This document shows positions 33,690 through 42,021 of a stretch of 64,000 nt of DNA, piece by piece. The DNA lies in the NCBI RefSeq assembly GCF_016834655.1, contig NZ_JAENHP010000013.1, forward strand, positions 124,001 through 188,000, in the 5' to 3' direction. The position numbers and the translations under genes are program-made. The DNA comes from Paractinoplanes ovalisporus. Its GTDB lineage: Bacteria > Actinomycetota > Actinomycetes > Mycobacteriales > Micromonosporaceae. The first letter of the stretch is position 1, and each line of letters begins with the position of its first letter. A model generated the notes under the pieces. It ran no database searches, had not been told where the DNA came from, and saw only the letters and a program-made list of their open reading frames with translations.

Positions 33690-34895
33690 ATGACCGTCCC
33701 CGGCGACGAGCCCCCGGCATACCCGATCGGCCGGGAGTGCCCCTACCGGCCCTCGCACCGCAATACCGCGCTGCGCGAGCGCGGCCCGGTCGCCCCGGTC
33801 CGCCTCTATGACGGGCGCGTGGTGTGGCTGGTGACCGGCTATGCCGAATCCCGCGCCCTGCTCGCCGACCGCCGCGTCTCCATCGACCCCCACCACGCCA
33901 ACTTCCCCGTGCTCAGCGCGGACATGGCCGGGCTGGAGGACACCGGTTACACCGACGTGCTGATCGGCGTCGACCCGCCGGTGCACACCCGGCAGCGGGC
34001 CATGCTGATCTCCAGCTTCGCCAAACGCCGGATCGACGAGCTGCGCCCGGCTCTGGAACGTATCGTCGACGACCGGCTCGACGAGATGCTGGCCCGCCCG
34101 GACCGCACGGCCGACCTCGTCTCGGCGTTCGCCCTGCCGGTGCCGGCCATGGCGATCTGCATGCTGATGGGTGTGCCCTACGAGGACCGGGAAGCGTTCG
34201 AGAAACCGGCCCGGGCGCTGTTCGACCCCGATCCGGAGCGCGCCGAGGCGGCCGTGGCCGCGATGACCGCGTACTTCGGTGACCTGGTCGACCAGAAGAC
34301 GGCCCGGCCCGGCGAGGGGCTGCTCGACGACCTGATCGCGGATCCGGCGTTCCCCGTCGAGCTCGGCCGCGACGATCTGGTCCAGTACGCGATGCTGATG
34401 CTGATCGCCGGGCAGGACACCACCGCCAACGTCATCTCTCTGGGCATGATGGCCCTGCTGCGGCATCCGGCCCAGTTCGCCGCCCTGCGCGACAACCCGG
34501 CCCTGGTGCCCGGGGCGGTCGAGGAGATCATGCGGTACGTATCGCTGATCGAGTGCATCTCGCGGGCGGCGCTGGCCGACATCGAGATCGGCGGGCAGCG
34601 GATCGCCGCCGGCGACGGCATCCTGATCGGGGCCGGAGCGGCCAACTTCAGCACCGAGCTGCTCGATCGCCCCGAGGAGTTCGACGTGCGGCGCGGAAAC
34701 CGCCGTCACCTCGGCTTCGGGCACGGCATCCACCAGTGCATCGGGCAGAACCTGGCCCGCCTCGAACTGGAGCTGGCTTTCGGCGGGATCGTCCGGCGCA
34801 TGCCGGGGCTGCGCCTGGCCGTGCCGGAGAGCGAGGTGCCGACCAGCGTCACCGGCCCGCTGGAACGGGTGGAGTGCCTGCCCGTCACCTGGTGA
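33690..34895 (+). CDS. Cytochrome P450 (NcsB3-like candidate)
   Basis: A 401-residue bacterial class I P450. The I-helix oxygen-binding motif is LIAGQDTTANVIS and the K-helix is EEIMRYVS. The heme loop is HLGFGHGIHQCIGQNLARLE with Cys350. ATG 33690 is set by GAAGGAG. Neocarzinostatin uses a P450 (NcsB3) to hydroxylate the naphthoic acid, and kedarcidin has similar genes. Since the methyltransferase, PKS and ligase are nearby, the aryl acid is the leading substrate; core or sugar oxidation is an alternative. It needs ferredoxin and reductase from elsewhere. A 13-bp hairpin after the stop marks the probable cluster edge. Confidence 0.88.
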   Translation: MTVPGDEPPAYPIGRECPYRPSHRNTALRERGPVAPVRLYDGRVVWLVTGYAESRALLADRRVSIDPHHANFPVLSADMAGLEDTGYTDVLIGVDPPVHTRQRAMLISSFAKRRIDELRPALERIVDDRLDEMLARPDRTADLVSAFALPVPAMAICMLMGVPYEDREAFEKPARALFDPDPERAEAAVAAMTAYFGDLVDQKTARPGEGLLDDLIADPAFPVELGRDDLVQYAMLMLIAGQDTTANVISLGMMALLRHPAQFAALRDNPALVPGAVEEIMRYVSLIECISRAALADIEIGGQRIAAGDGILIGAGAANFSTELLDRPEEFDVRRGNRRHLGFGHGIHQCIGQNLARLELELAFGGIVRRMPGLRLAVPESEVPTSVTGPLERVECLPVTW

Positions 34896-34902
34896 ACGCA
34901 GA

Positions 34903-34931
34903 GCGGCCGGCCCCGGATCGGGGCCGGCCGC
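34903..34931. terminator. Bidirectional terminator hairpin
   Basis: Thirteen-bp perfect GC stem (34903-34915 with 34919-34931) and a 3-base loop, between the convergent P450 and glycosidase-like genes. Confidence 0.85.
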
Positions 34932-34943
34932 CGTGTCTTGAGC

Positions 34944-36062
34944 CTATTCGTCGTGCGCGGAGGCCCGTCTCGCGTCGGCGTAGTAGTCGGCCAGCGCGTG
35001 GAACGACGCCTTGGGTTCCCAGTGGTAGGCCGAGTCCGGGTCGGCGTAGTCGGCGCGGACCGTCCGGGTGATGGCCATGCTCGCCGCGTCGAGGTCGAAC
35101 CGCGGGTCGGGTGACCACGGGTGGGTCGGGTGGATGAACTCGGCCACGGCCACCCCGTCGATCCCGGCCTGCTCGAAGGTCTCCAGCATGGACAGATGGA
35201 AGTCGGCCTGGGCGTCCTCGTCACGGACGACCCCGTCGACCACCACCGGCGCGGCGCCCGTACGGTCCACGATGTCGAACGACATGAAGGCCCGCTCGCC
35301 CGCACCGGCCCACGTGGCCGTGCCGAACTCGGCGATCAGCACCGGCTTGCCCCAGGCCCGGTAGCGCTGCAGTTCCCGGCAGCGCTCGGCCATGTCCGCC
35401 GGGTACTGCAGGGTGTAGAAATGCATGAGGCCGATGACGTCGGTCATACGCCAGTCGACGTCCTCGAACGGCGCCGCCGCGTAACCGACCTCACCGTCGA
35501 ACTCCCGGCGTACGGTCTTGACCGCCCGGTCCAGGAAGCTGTTCAGCCGCTGGGCCCCCGCCTCCAGGTCGACCGCCCCGGTCGGGGTCAGCACCCGGTG
35601 CTCGGCCGCGGCGAAGATGTTCGCCATCCGCTCGTGGTAACGCTCCCCCGGCACGATGCCGGGCACGAACACCGACGCCACACAGCCGGCGTTCACCGCG
35701 ATCGCGGCGCCTTCACGGCGCATCCGGCCCGCGAACGCGGCCGCCGCGGCCAGGTGCTCCAGCACCTCGTCCTGCGGCCGGTCGACCAGGCGCGGCTGCA
35801 GGCGCACGTGCAGCCCGTGGTCAGCCGCGGCCCGGGCGGTGGCCTCGAGACGGCCCAGGTCGGAGCCGTAGACGGTGATCGAGTTGGCGTGCAGCCGCTC
35901 GGCGACGGCTCGGACCTCGCCGGTCATGCGCTCGGTGCTCCACACGGTCCGGGACAGCTCGCCCTGACCGGTGGCGAAATTGGTTCCGGTGTCGTAGGTG
36001 ACGCCGCGGTACCGAGGTGGCCAGCTCGTGCCGTGCCGCCTGCTGCCGGATTCGCCGGTCAT
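34944..36062 (-). CDS. TIM-barrel glycosidase-like protein
   Basis: A 372-residue protein resembling a (beta/alpha)8 glycoside hydrolase. It starts YRGVTYDTGTNFATG. ITVYGSDLGRLEATARAAADHGLHVRLQP looks like barrel strands, and the KPVLIAEFGTATW strand carries a glutamate in the usual nucleophile position. No signal peptide, so cytoplasmic. Related proteins are sometimes labelled abortive infection proteins without good evidence. ATG 36062 was chosen; it is preceded by GAGAGGCGG. It is divergent from the SDR. A link to the enediyne cluster is not supported by the sequence. Confidence 0.65.
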   Translation of the reverse strand: MTGESGSRRHGTSWPPRYRGVTYDTGTNFATGQGELSRTVWSTERMTGEVRAVAERLHANSITVYGSDLGRLEATARAAADHGLHVRLQPRLVDRPQDEVLEHLAAAAAFAGRMRREGAAIAVNAGCVASVFVPGIVPGERYHERMANIFAAAEHRVLTPTGAVDLEAGAQRLNSFLDRAVKTVRREFDGEVGYAAAPFEDVDWRMTDVIGLMHFYTLQYPADMAERCRELQRYRAWGKPVLIAEFGTATWAGAGERAFMSFDIVDRTGAAPVVVDGVVRDEDAQADFHLSMLETFEQAGIDGVAVAEFIHPTHPWSPDPRFDLDAASMAITRTVRADYADPDSAYHWEPKASFHALADYYADARRASAHDE

Positions 36063-36221
36063 CGTTTCCGCCTCTCGCCTGATGCTGGGACGCACCCGAC
36101 GCTCGCACCCGGCGGATCGGCCGGGCACCTTTCCCGGTGCTCTGGCCGGGCACTTCTCCGTGCTCCGACCGCGCACACAGTGAGATGCCGGTGATCCCCG
36201 GTGGTTGCCAGACTTCTCGGC

Positions 36222-36977
36222 ATGGCGGAATTCGACGGCAGGACCGTCCTGATCACCGGCGGCGGCAGCGGCATCGGCCTGGCCACGGCCCGGACGCTGC
36301 TCGGCTCGGGCGCCCGGGTGGCGATCGCGGGACGCGACCCGCGGCGGCTCAGCGAGGCGGCCGACGAACTCGGCGCGGGCGACCGGCTTCTCACCGTCCC
36401 GACCGACGTCTCCGACCCGGACGCGGTCACCCGGCTCATGAACGCCGTCCTGACCTGGTCGGGCCTGCTGCACGGGGTGTTCGTCAACGCCGGCGTCGCG
36501 GTCTTCGGCCCGGCCTCGTCGGTCAGCGACGACGACTACGACCTGGTGACCAACACCAACGTCCGGGGCGCGTTCCACACCGTGCAACGCGCGCTGCCGC
36601 TGCTCTCGGAGGGCGGCTCGATCGTGCTGAACGGCAGCTGGCTGGCGCACCGCGGGCTGGCCGCCACCCCGGTCTACGCGGCCGGCAAGGCCGCCGTCAT
36701 CAACCTCGCCCGCTCCATGGCGGCCGACCTCGGCCCGCGTGGCATCCGGATCAACGCGGTGAGCCCCGGCTACATCGTGACCGACATGTTCCTCGGGATT
36801 GCCAAGAGTTCCGAGGAACAGGAGGCCTGCCGCCGGCAGGTCCCGCTGGGCCGGCTGGGGGCGCCGGAGGACGTGGCACAGGCTGTGTCCTTCCTGCTGT
36901 CCCCCCGGTCGTCCTACATCACCGGCCAGGAGATCCTGGTCGACGGTGGACTCATCCCGGCGACGACGCAGGGATGA
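36222..36977 (+). CDS. Short-chain dehydrogenase/reductase
   Basis: A 251-residue classical SDR: TGGGSGIG at residues 12-19, NAGVAVFG, and the active Tyr152/Lys156 in VYAAGK. The C-terminal YITGQEILVDGG is typical. It uses NAD(P)H and its substrate is unknown. ATG 36222 fits the family N-terminus; an in-frame GTG at 36201 is an alternative. Neither has a good ribosome binding site. It lies just outside the likely cluster edge. Confidence 0.85.
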   Translation: MAEFDGRTVLITGGGSGIGLATARTLLGSGARVAIAGRDPRRLSEAADELGAGDRLLTVPTDVSDPDAVTRLMNAVLTWSGLLHGVFVNAGVAVFGPASSVSDDDYDLVTNTNVRGAFHTVQRALPLLSEGGSIVLNGSWLAHRGLAATPVYAAGKAAVINLARSMAADLGPRGIRINAVSPGYIVTDMFLGIAKSSEEQEACRRQVPLGRLGAPEDVAQAVSFLLSPRSSYITGQEILVDGGLIPATTQG

Positions 36978-37033
36978 GGACGCCGGTCACCGGGACGCCC
37001 GTGCGGCTGGCGTCCCGGTGACCGGCCGGCGTG

Positions 37034-37564
37034 TCAGTCGCTGACCTTCTCCAGCTTGGCGTGCATGAACGGCACCCACTGGTCGGGGCCGACCGGGAAG
37101 TCGCAGTCGTACTTGATGGTGCCGTCGGCCTGCAGCTCGCGCACGTACTTGGCCGGTCCGACGAGCACCAGCTTGTCGCCGTCGAACTCACCCACGTAGT
37201 GGCTCTGCTCGGGGTGGTAGGGGCCGAAGCTGCTGAAGTAGTGCGAGCGGAACTTGCCGCTCTCGGGGTCGTAGTCGAAGAACTCGAAGCCCACGTCGGG
37301 CATCTTGCCCATCGGGCCGTCGATGTAGCCCTCCCAGCGGTGCACCAGGAAGAAGCCGCCCTCGAGCCACTCGAACGTCTCGGTGCCACCCATCTGCGCC
37401 GGCGGGCCCATCGGGCCTTCCTCGGTCACACCGCTCATCTTCCACGTGCCGACCAGGTAGTCGAGCTGACGCAGCTTCGGATCGGGCTGCGGCGGCATCG
37501 GCATGCCCTCCGGCGGAGCCCCGTCGGCGGCCGGGCCGTCGTGCGTGAGAGCTTCTTGCGACAT
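37034..37564 (-). CDS. DUF1579 family protein
   Basis: A 176-residue DUF1579 protein. The QLDYLVGTWKMSG and TFEWLEGGFFLVHRWEG blocks are characteristic of this lipocalin-like, cytosolic family, which has no proven activity. ATG 37564 follows AGGAG. The leader carries the structured element described at 37597-37662. Confidence 0.85.
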   Translation of the reverse strand: MSQEALTHDGPAADGAPPEGMPMPPQPDPKLRQLDYLVGTWKMSGVTEEGPMGPPAQMGGTETFEWLEGGFFLVHRWEGYIDGPMGKMPDVGFEFFDYDPESGKFRSHYFSSFGPYHPEQSHYVGEFDGDKLVLVGPAKYVRELQADGTIKYDCDFPVGPDQWVPFMHAKLEKVSD

Positions 37565-37596
37565 CGGGTCTCCTAGCGTCGTTGATCACTTTGTAG

Positions 37597-37662
37597 ATGC
37601 GGCGCCCCTGCCGCCCGCGTCGGGCGGGCGGACGTCCCTCGGGGGAGGACCGGGCGCCGCAT
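37597..37662 (-). other. Predicted three-way-junction element upstream of DUF1579
   Basis: An 11-bp outer stem (37597-37607 with 37652-37662) encloses two hairpins: a 7-bp stem CCGCCCG/CGGGCGG and a shorter GTCC...GGAC stem. It lies 33 bp before the DUF1579 start. It may be a structured leader or a second terminator. Confidence 0.5.
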
Positions 37663-37731
37663 TCTGAAAGTTGAGACGACGGGGTGCCGGGCAACTCATC
37701 GGTCCCGGCGGAAAAATTTCCTCGAGCCGTA

Positions 37732-37767
37732 CGGGCGGTGCGCCCGACCCGTGTCGCGCACCGCCCG
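37732..37767 (-). terminator. Rho-independent terminator of the methyltransferase
   Basis: A 12-bp perfect stem (37732-37743 with 37756-37767). On the minus strand it is followed after about 15 bases by a TTTTT run. It lies just past the methyltransferase stop at 37789. Confidence 0.7.
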
Positions 37768-37788
37768 CATCGAGGATGGAAGTGCAGG

Positions 37789-38613
37789 TCAGAGGTACGG
37801 TTTGCGGGCCGCCAGGACGGAGTACCCGATCGCGTCACCCCACGAGAAATAGTCCCGATAGCCGCTCTTGAGCTCGCTCACGGTGTCGGGGCCGAAGCGC
37901 GCGACCAGATCGTCAGCGAGCTCGTCGGCCCGGTCGAGGTAACGCAGCCCCATGCCGTAGACCCGAGGACCGCACTGGGTGTGCTCCTCGACGTCGAACC
38001 CGGCGGCCCGCAGCGCGGCGATCCACTCCGGCCCGCTCAGCAGCTGCCGCACCTGGAACGTCTTGGCGAACTGGGCCGCCTTGTCCCCGGCGAGCGCCTC
38101 GCGGGTGATCTCGCTGATCCCCAGCCGGCCGCCGGGCCGCAGCACCCGCGCCAGCTCGGCCAGCACCGCCGGCAGGTCGGCCGCGTGGCTCAGCGACTCC
38201 ATGGCGACGACCGCGTCGAAGTGTCCCGTCCCGAAGTCGAGCCAGCCGTAGTCGCCGTGGTGGAAGGCGACCCGGTCCTGCACGCCCTGCCCGTACGCGC
38301 GGGCGGTCGCCTCGACGGCCTGGACCGCGCTGATCGTCACACCGTCGACGGCGACGCCGAACTCCTGGGCCAGCTGCACCGCCGGGCCGCCCACGCCGCA
38401 GCCGGCGTCCAGCACCCGCTCCCCCGCCCGCAGCCCGAGCGCGTCACCCACCTTCCGGGTGATCCGCTGGGCCGCCTCCACCGCGGGGGTGTCATCGTGA
38501 TCGTCGAACCAGTACGGAAGATGCTCCTGCCCGTCAATGAAAATCTGCGAAAGTCCGGCGGTCTCGTCGTACATCTTGCCGATCTCGTCAGTGGCCGAGC
38601 TGGTGGCATCCAT
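37789..38613 (-). CDS. SAM-dependent methyltransferase, UbiE/GSMT-like
   Basis: A 274-residue class I methyltransferase. VLDAGCGVGGPAVQLAQEFG is motif I and VAMESLSHAADLPAVLAELARVLRPGGRL the following core. The family covers small-molecule methylation (sterol, sarcosine, RebM-like). ATG 38613 was chosen; ATG 38688 has no spaced ribosome binding site. It is divergent from the ECF sigma gene, which may regulate it. Substrate unknown. Confidence 0.8.
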   Translation of the reverse strand: MDATSSATDEIGKMYDETAGLSQIFIDGQEHLPYWFDDHDDTPAVEAAQRITRKVGDALGLRAGERVLDAGCGVGGPAVQLAQEFGVAVDGVTISAVQAVEATARAYGQGVQDRVAFHHGDYGWLDFGTGHFDAVVAMESLSHAADLPAVLAELARVLRPGGRLGISEITREALAGDKAAQFAKTFQVRQLLSGPEWIAALRAAGFDVEEHTQCGPRVYGMGLRYLDRADELADDLVARFGPDTVSELKSGYRDYFSWGDAIGYSVLAARKPYL

Positions 38614-38776
38614 CTCGTCGGCACCATTCCTCTCTGGATCGTCGATCTCCTGCGGGTAACATTCGCAGTCGGTGCTTCGGTGACTCATCCTTGGAATTGC
38701 CCTGCCGTTCAACGCCGGTCGGGCGCCCCCGGGTGAGGCGTCGGGCGCCCTCGGGTGAGGCCAGGAAAGGGAGTTC

Positions 38777-39799
38777 ATGTCGGAAGACCACAGCTCGACC
38801 GCGATCGCCATCGATGAGTCCGAGTTCACCCAGCTGGCCGAGCGGCACCGCCGCGAACTGCAGGTGCACTGCTACCGGATGCTGGGTTCCTTCGAAGACT
38901 CCGAAGACCTCGTCCAGGAGACCTATCTGCGCGCCTGGCGGGCCCGGAGCAGCTTCGAGGGCCGGTCGACCGTCCGCGCGTGGCTCTACCGGATCGCCAC
39001 CAACGCCTGCCTCGACCACCTGGGCCGCGTCGCCCGCAACCCGATCGCCCGCCGCCAGCCGGCGTTCTCGATGGAGGCGACGCCGTCCGGCTCCGACCAG
39101 ACCGAGGTGCCCTGGCTGTCGCCGTTCCCCGACAAACTGCTCGACCAGGTGGCGCCGGCCGACGCCGAACCCGACAGCCTGGTCATCGCCCGCGAGACCA
39201 TCGAGCTCGCGTTCCTGGTCGCCATCCAGCACCTGCCACCGCAGCAGCGCGCCACCCTGATCCTGCGCGACGTGCTGGCCTGGTCGGCCAACGAGACCGC
39301 GCTCGCCCTCAACATCAGCGTGGCCTCGGCCAACAGCGCCCTGCAGCGGGCCCGGGCCACCCTCAAGGACAGGTTGCCGGCCGAGCGCGCCGAGTGGGGC
39401 CCCTCGACCGATCCCAGTGAGGCCGAGCGTGCCCTGCTGCAGCAGTGTGTGGAGGCGCTCGAGAAGGCCGATCCGAACCGGTTCGCCGAGCTGCTGCGCA
39501 CCGACGTCCGGGTCACCATGCCGCCGGACGCGCTCTGGATCCTCGGCCGCGACGCCTTCGTGGCCGGGCTGATGGCCCAGTTCGACCCGCAGTCGCCGGC
39601 CTATTTCGGCGAGTGGCGGGCCATGCCCACCCGGGCGAACCGGCAGCCGGCCGTGGCGGGTTATGTCCGCCGCCCCGGCGAGGCCGACTTCACGCCGCAG
39701 GTGCTCAACGTGTTCCGCCTGGAGCAGGGCATGATCGCCGAGATCACGGCGTTCGGCCCCGAGGTGTTTGCCGACTTCGGCCTTCCCGCCACGCTCTAG
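38777..39799 (+). CDS. ECF sigma factor with C-terminal SnoaL-like domain
   Basis: A 340-residue sigma-70 factor of the large ECF group (TIGR02960-like). Region 2 is FTQLAERHRRELQVHCYRML with LVQETYLRAWRARSSFEG; region 4 is LPPQQRATLILRDVLAWSANETALALNISVASANSALQRA in two parts. A SnoaL-like C-terminal domain (about 210-340) is thought to control activity in such factors, and no separate anti-sigma gene is seen. ATG 38777 follows GAAAGGGAG. It shares its upstream region with the divergent methyltransferase and overlaps the convergent next gene by 4 bp. Confidence 0.9.
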   Translation: MSEDHSSTAIAIDESEFTQLAERHRRELQVHCYRMLGSFEDSEDLVQETYLRAWRARSSFEGRSTVRAWLYRIATNACLDHLGRVARNPIARRQPAFSMEATPSGSDQTEVPWLSPFPDKLLDQVAPADAEPDSLVIARETIELAFLVAIQHLPPQQRATLILRDVLAWSANETALALNISVASANSALQRARATLKDRLPAERAEWGPSTDPSEAERALLQQCVEALEKADPNRFAELLRTDVRVTMPPDALWILGRDAFVAGLMAQFDPQSPAYFGEWRAMPTRANRQPAVAGYVRRPGEADFTPQVLNVFRLEQGMIAEITAFGPEVFADFGLPATL

Positions 39800-40467
39800 A
39801 AACGGCGGCGGGCGATGGTGAGTCCGTCGGCGATCGGGAGCATCACGGCGTCGAGGCGGTCGTCGGCGGCCACCTGCCGGTTCACCGCGTCGACCCGTTC
39901 GGCGCAGCGTCGCATCAGCATGTCGCCGGCCCCCTGGGGGTCGGCGACATGGCCGTCGAGCAGCACGTTGTCGAGCAGCAGCAGGCCACCCGGGCGCAGC
40001 AACGGCACGGCGAGCTCGTAATAGAGCGGGTAGTTCATCTTGTCCGCGTCGACGAACACCAGGTCGACCGGCCCGCTGATCGTGCGCAGGGTGCGGGCGG
40101 CCGGCCCGGCCCGGAAATCGATCCGGTCGTCCACACCGGCCCGCTGCCAGTGTTCCTCGGCCAAGGGCCGCCACTCGTCGCTGTTGTCACAGGTGATCAC
40201 CCGGCCGCCGGGGGCCAGACCCCGCGCCAGGGCCAAGGCCGAGAGCCCGGTGAAGGTGCCGACGTCGATCACCGTACGGGCGTCCAGCAGCCGCGCCAGC
40301 AGGGTCAGCAGCCCGGCCTGTTCCAGCGGGATCATCATGCCCGCGGCGTCACCCAGCTCGGCCGTGCGACGGGCCAGGCTCGCCGTGACCGCTTCGGGCG
40401 CGGTCGACCCGGCGGCCAGATACGCGCCGAGGGCGGGCGTGATGGTCAGGTGCTTGGGTCCGGTCAT
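39796..40467 (-). CDS. O-methyltransferase, caffeoyl-CoA/catechol type
   Basis: A 223-residue small-molecule O-methyltransferase of the class I cation-dependent type. TVIDVGTFTGLSALALARGL is the SAM motif, VFVDADKMNYPLYYELAVPLLRPGGLLLLDNVLL contains the metal Asp residues. ATG 40467 follows GGAGGC. Convergent with the sigma-factor gene. Substrate likely a vicinal diphenol; physiological role unknown. Confidence 0.88.
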   Translation of the reverse strand: MTGPKHLTITPALGAYLAAGSTAPEAVTASLARRTAELGDAAGMMIPLEQAGLLTLLARLLDARTVIDVGTFTGLSALALARGLAPGGRVITCDNSDEWRPLAEEHWQRAGVDDRIDFRAGPAARTLRTISGPVDLVFVDADKMNYPLYYELAVPLLRPGGLLLLDNVLLDGHVADPQGAGDMLMRRCAERVDAVNRQVAADDRLDAVMLPIADGLTIARRRF

Positions 40468-40589
40468 GCGGCCGCCTCCGTCGAGAGTCTCCCTCAGCAG
40501 TCTGGCGCCCCTCGCAGCCCGGCCCACCTCGCACAATGCTGCGCACACGAGAGGACGAGGGGCCGCCCGCCGGATGCCAGGGTGGAGTC

Positions 40590-41378
40590 ATGCGAGCGAT
40601 CTGGAAGGGCGCGATCTCCTTCGGCCTGGTGTCGATCACGGTGCGGCTCTATGCGGCCACCGAGGACAAGAGTGTGCGGTTCCATCAGGTGCATCGCGCC
40701 GACGGCGGCCGGGTGCGGCACCGCCGGGTCTGCTCGTCCTGCGCCGAAGAGGTGCCGATGGACGACATCGCCAAGGGCTACGACCTGGGTGGCGGCGAGA
40801 TGATCGTGCTCACCGACGACGACCTGGACGGCCTGCCGCTGGCCGGCTCGCGGATCATCGAGGTGGTCACGTTCGTGCCGCGCGCGGAGGTCGACCCGAT
40901 CCTCTACAAGCGCACGTATTTCCTCGAGCCCGATCCGATCGCCCTGCGCCCGTACGCGTTGTTGCGTGACGCCCTGCGCAACGGTGACCGGGTCGCCGTG
41001 GTCAAGGTGGCGTTGCGCGGCCGCGAGCAACCGGCCGCGCTGCGGGTCCGCGACGGTGTGCTCGTGCTGCACACCATGCTCTGGCCGGACGAGCTGCGTA
41101 CCCCCGATTTCGGATTCCTCGACACCGACGTGCCGGTGAAGCCGGCTGAGCTGTCCATGGCCGAGTCCCTGATCGACTCGATGAGCGCGTCCTTCGACCC
41201 GGCCGAGCTGACCGACGAGTACCGGGTGGCGCTGCGCGAGGTGCTGGAGGCCCGGATCGAGGGCCGTCCCGCCCCGTCCCCGGCCGAGCCGGCCGCCACC
41301 AGCGGCGTCGATCTGATGGCGGCCCTGCAAGCATCAGTAGACCGAGCCCGCCGCGCCCGCGAAAGCGACGCGGCCTGA
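40590..41378 (+). CDS. ku: Non-homologous end-joining protein Ku
   Basis: A 262-residue bacterial Ku. It has the canonical start MRAIWKGAISFGLVSI, the RVRHRRVCSSCAEEVPMDDIAKGYD zinc-like loop and the MAESLIDSMSASFDP region of the ring. It binds DNA ends as a homodimer and recruits LigD, which is not in this window. The final 17 codons form the first copy of a 68-bp tandem repeat (see 41328-41525). Confidence 0.95.
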   Translation: MRAIWKGAISFGLVSITVRLYAATEDKSVRFHQVHRADGGRVRHRRVCSSCAEEVPMDDIAKGYDLGGGEMIVLTDDDLDGLPLAGSRIIEVVTFVPRAEVDPILYKRTYFLEPDPIALRPYALLRDALRNGDRVAVVKVALRGREQPAALRVRDGVLVLHTMLWPDELRTPDFGFLDTDVPVKPAELSMAESLIDSMSASFDPAELTDEYRVALREVLEARIEGRPAPSPAEPAATSGVDLMAALQASVDRARRARESDAA

Positions 41379-41525
41379 AGCGGGCTCAACACATACAAGC
41401 ATCAGTAGACCGAGCCCGCCGCGCCCGCGAAAGCGACGCGGCCTGAAGCGGGCTCAACACATACAAGCGTCGGTAGATCGAGCCCGCCGCGCCCGCGAAA
41501 GCGACGCGGCCTGAAGCGGGCTCAG
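41328..41525. repeat. 68-bp tandem repeat, about 2.9 copies, from the Ku 3' end
   Basis: Copies start at 41328, 41396 and 41464. Copy 1 contains the Ku C-terminus and stop. Copy 2 is essentially identical, copy 3 has three base changes near its start. A period of 68 shifts the frame, so nothing is extended. Each copy holds GAGCCCGC...GCGGGCTC inverted ends, so all three could fold as terminators between Ku and the convergent CopC gene. Confidence 0.95.
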
Positions 41526-42019
41526 CGCAGCCGCGGCCGTCGGAGGATCAGCACGGCCACGATCGTCACCAGCACGAGATCGAGCAGCAGCAGCCCGGCA
41601 CTCATCGGGTCGCGCTGCAGGTGGGCGTGACCCCCGGCTGCCTCCGTCCCGCCCGCGGCGCCCGCACCGACGGAGAACGCCGAGCTTCCGGTGACGACGG
41701 CACCGGCCAGCTCGACGTGATACGTGACCTGATAGAGCCCGTCGGCCCCGGCGTCGACCGACGCGACGATCCGGTCGCCCTGCACCGCCGGGGTTCCGCG
41801 CACCACGTCCCGGCCGTCCGGCCCGATCACCTCCAGGTGCACCACGCCAGGCTCGGGCACGTCGCTGAACCGGAGCGCGACCACCTGCGGAGCCGGCCCC
41901 GTGGCGCCGTCGCCCGGTTCGACCCCCTCCCACCGCACCTGGTCACCGCCGGCGAGGAAGAGGGCGAGAAGCAGGCTGGCCCCGGCGATCGTCAGGGCCA
42001 GCCAGTGTCGAGTCCGCAC
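41522..42019 (-). CDS. CopC-domain copper resistance protein
   Basis: A 165-residue exported protein. An N-terminal hydrophobic segment (HWLALTIAGASLLLALFLAG) is followed by an Ig-like CopC domain (VVALRFSDVPEPGVVHLEV, GDRIVASVDAGADGLYQVTYHV). A C-terminal membrane anchor (LLLLDLVLVTIVAVLIL) is followed by Arg residues. GTG 42019 lies 2 bases after the previous stop, so translation is coupled. A His-rich GGHAHL stretch near the end might bind metal. The overlap with the third repeat copy covers its last codons. Confidence 0.75.
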   Translation of the reverse strand: MRTRHWLALTIAGASLLLALFLAGGDQVRWEGVEPGDGATGPAPQVVALRFSDVPEPGVVHLEVIGPDGRDVVRGTPAVQGDRIVASVDAGADGLYQVTYHVELAGAVVTGSSAFSVGAGAAGGTEAAGGHAHLQRDPMSAGLLLLDLVLVTIVAVLILRRPRLR

Positions 42020-42021
42020 CT

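Noticed and set aside
33690..34895. P450 as a DesVIII-type auxiliary activator for the glycosyltransferase
   Set aside because: Activators lack the heme Cys; this P450 has an intact FGHGIHQC loop and I-helix threonines.
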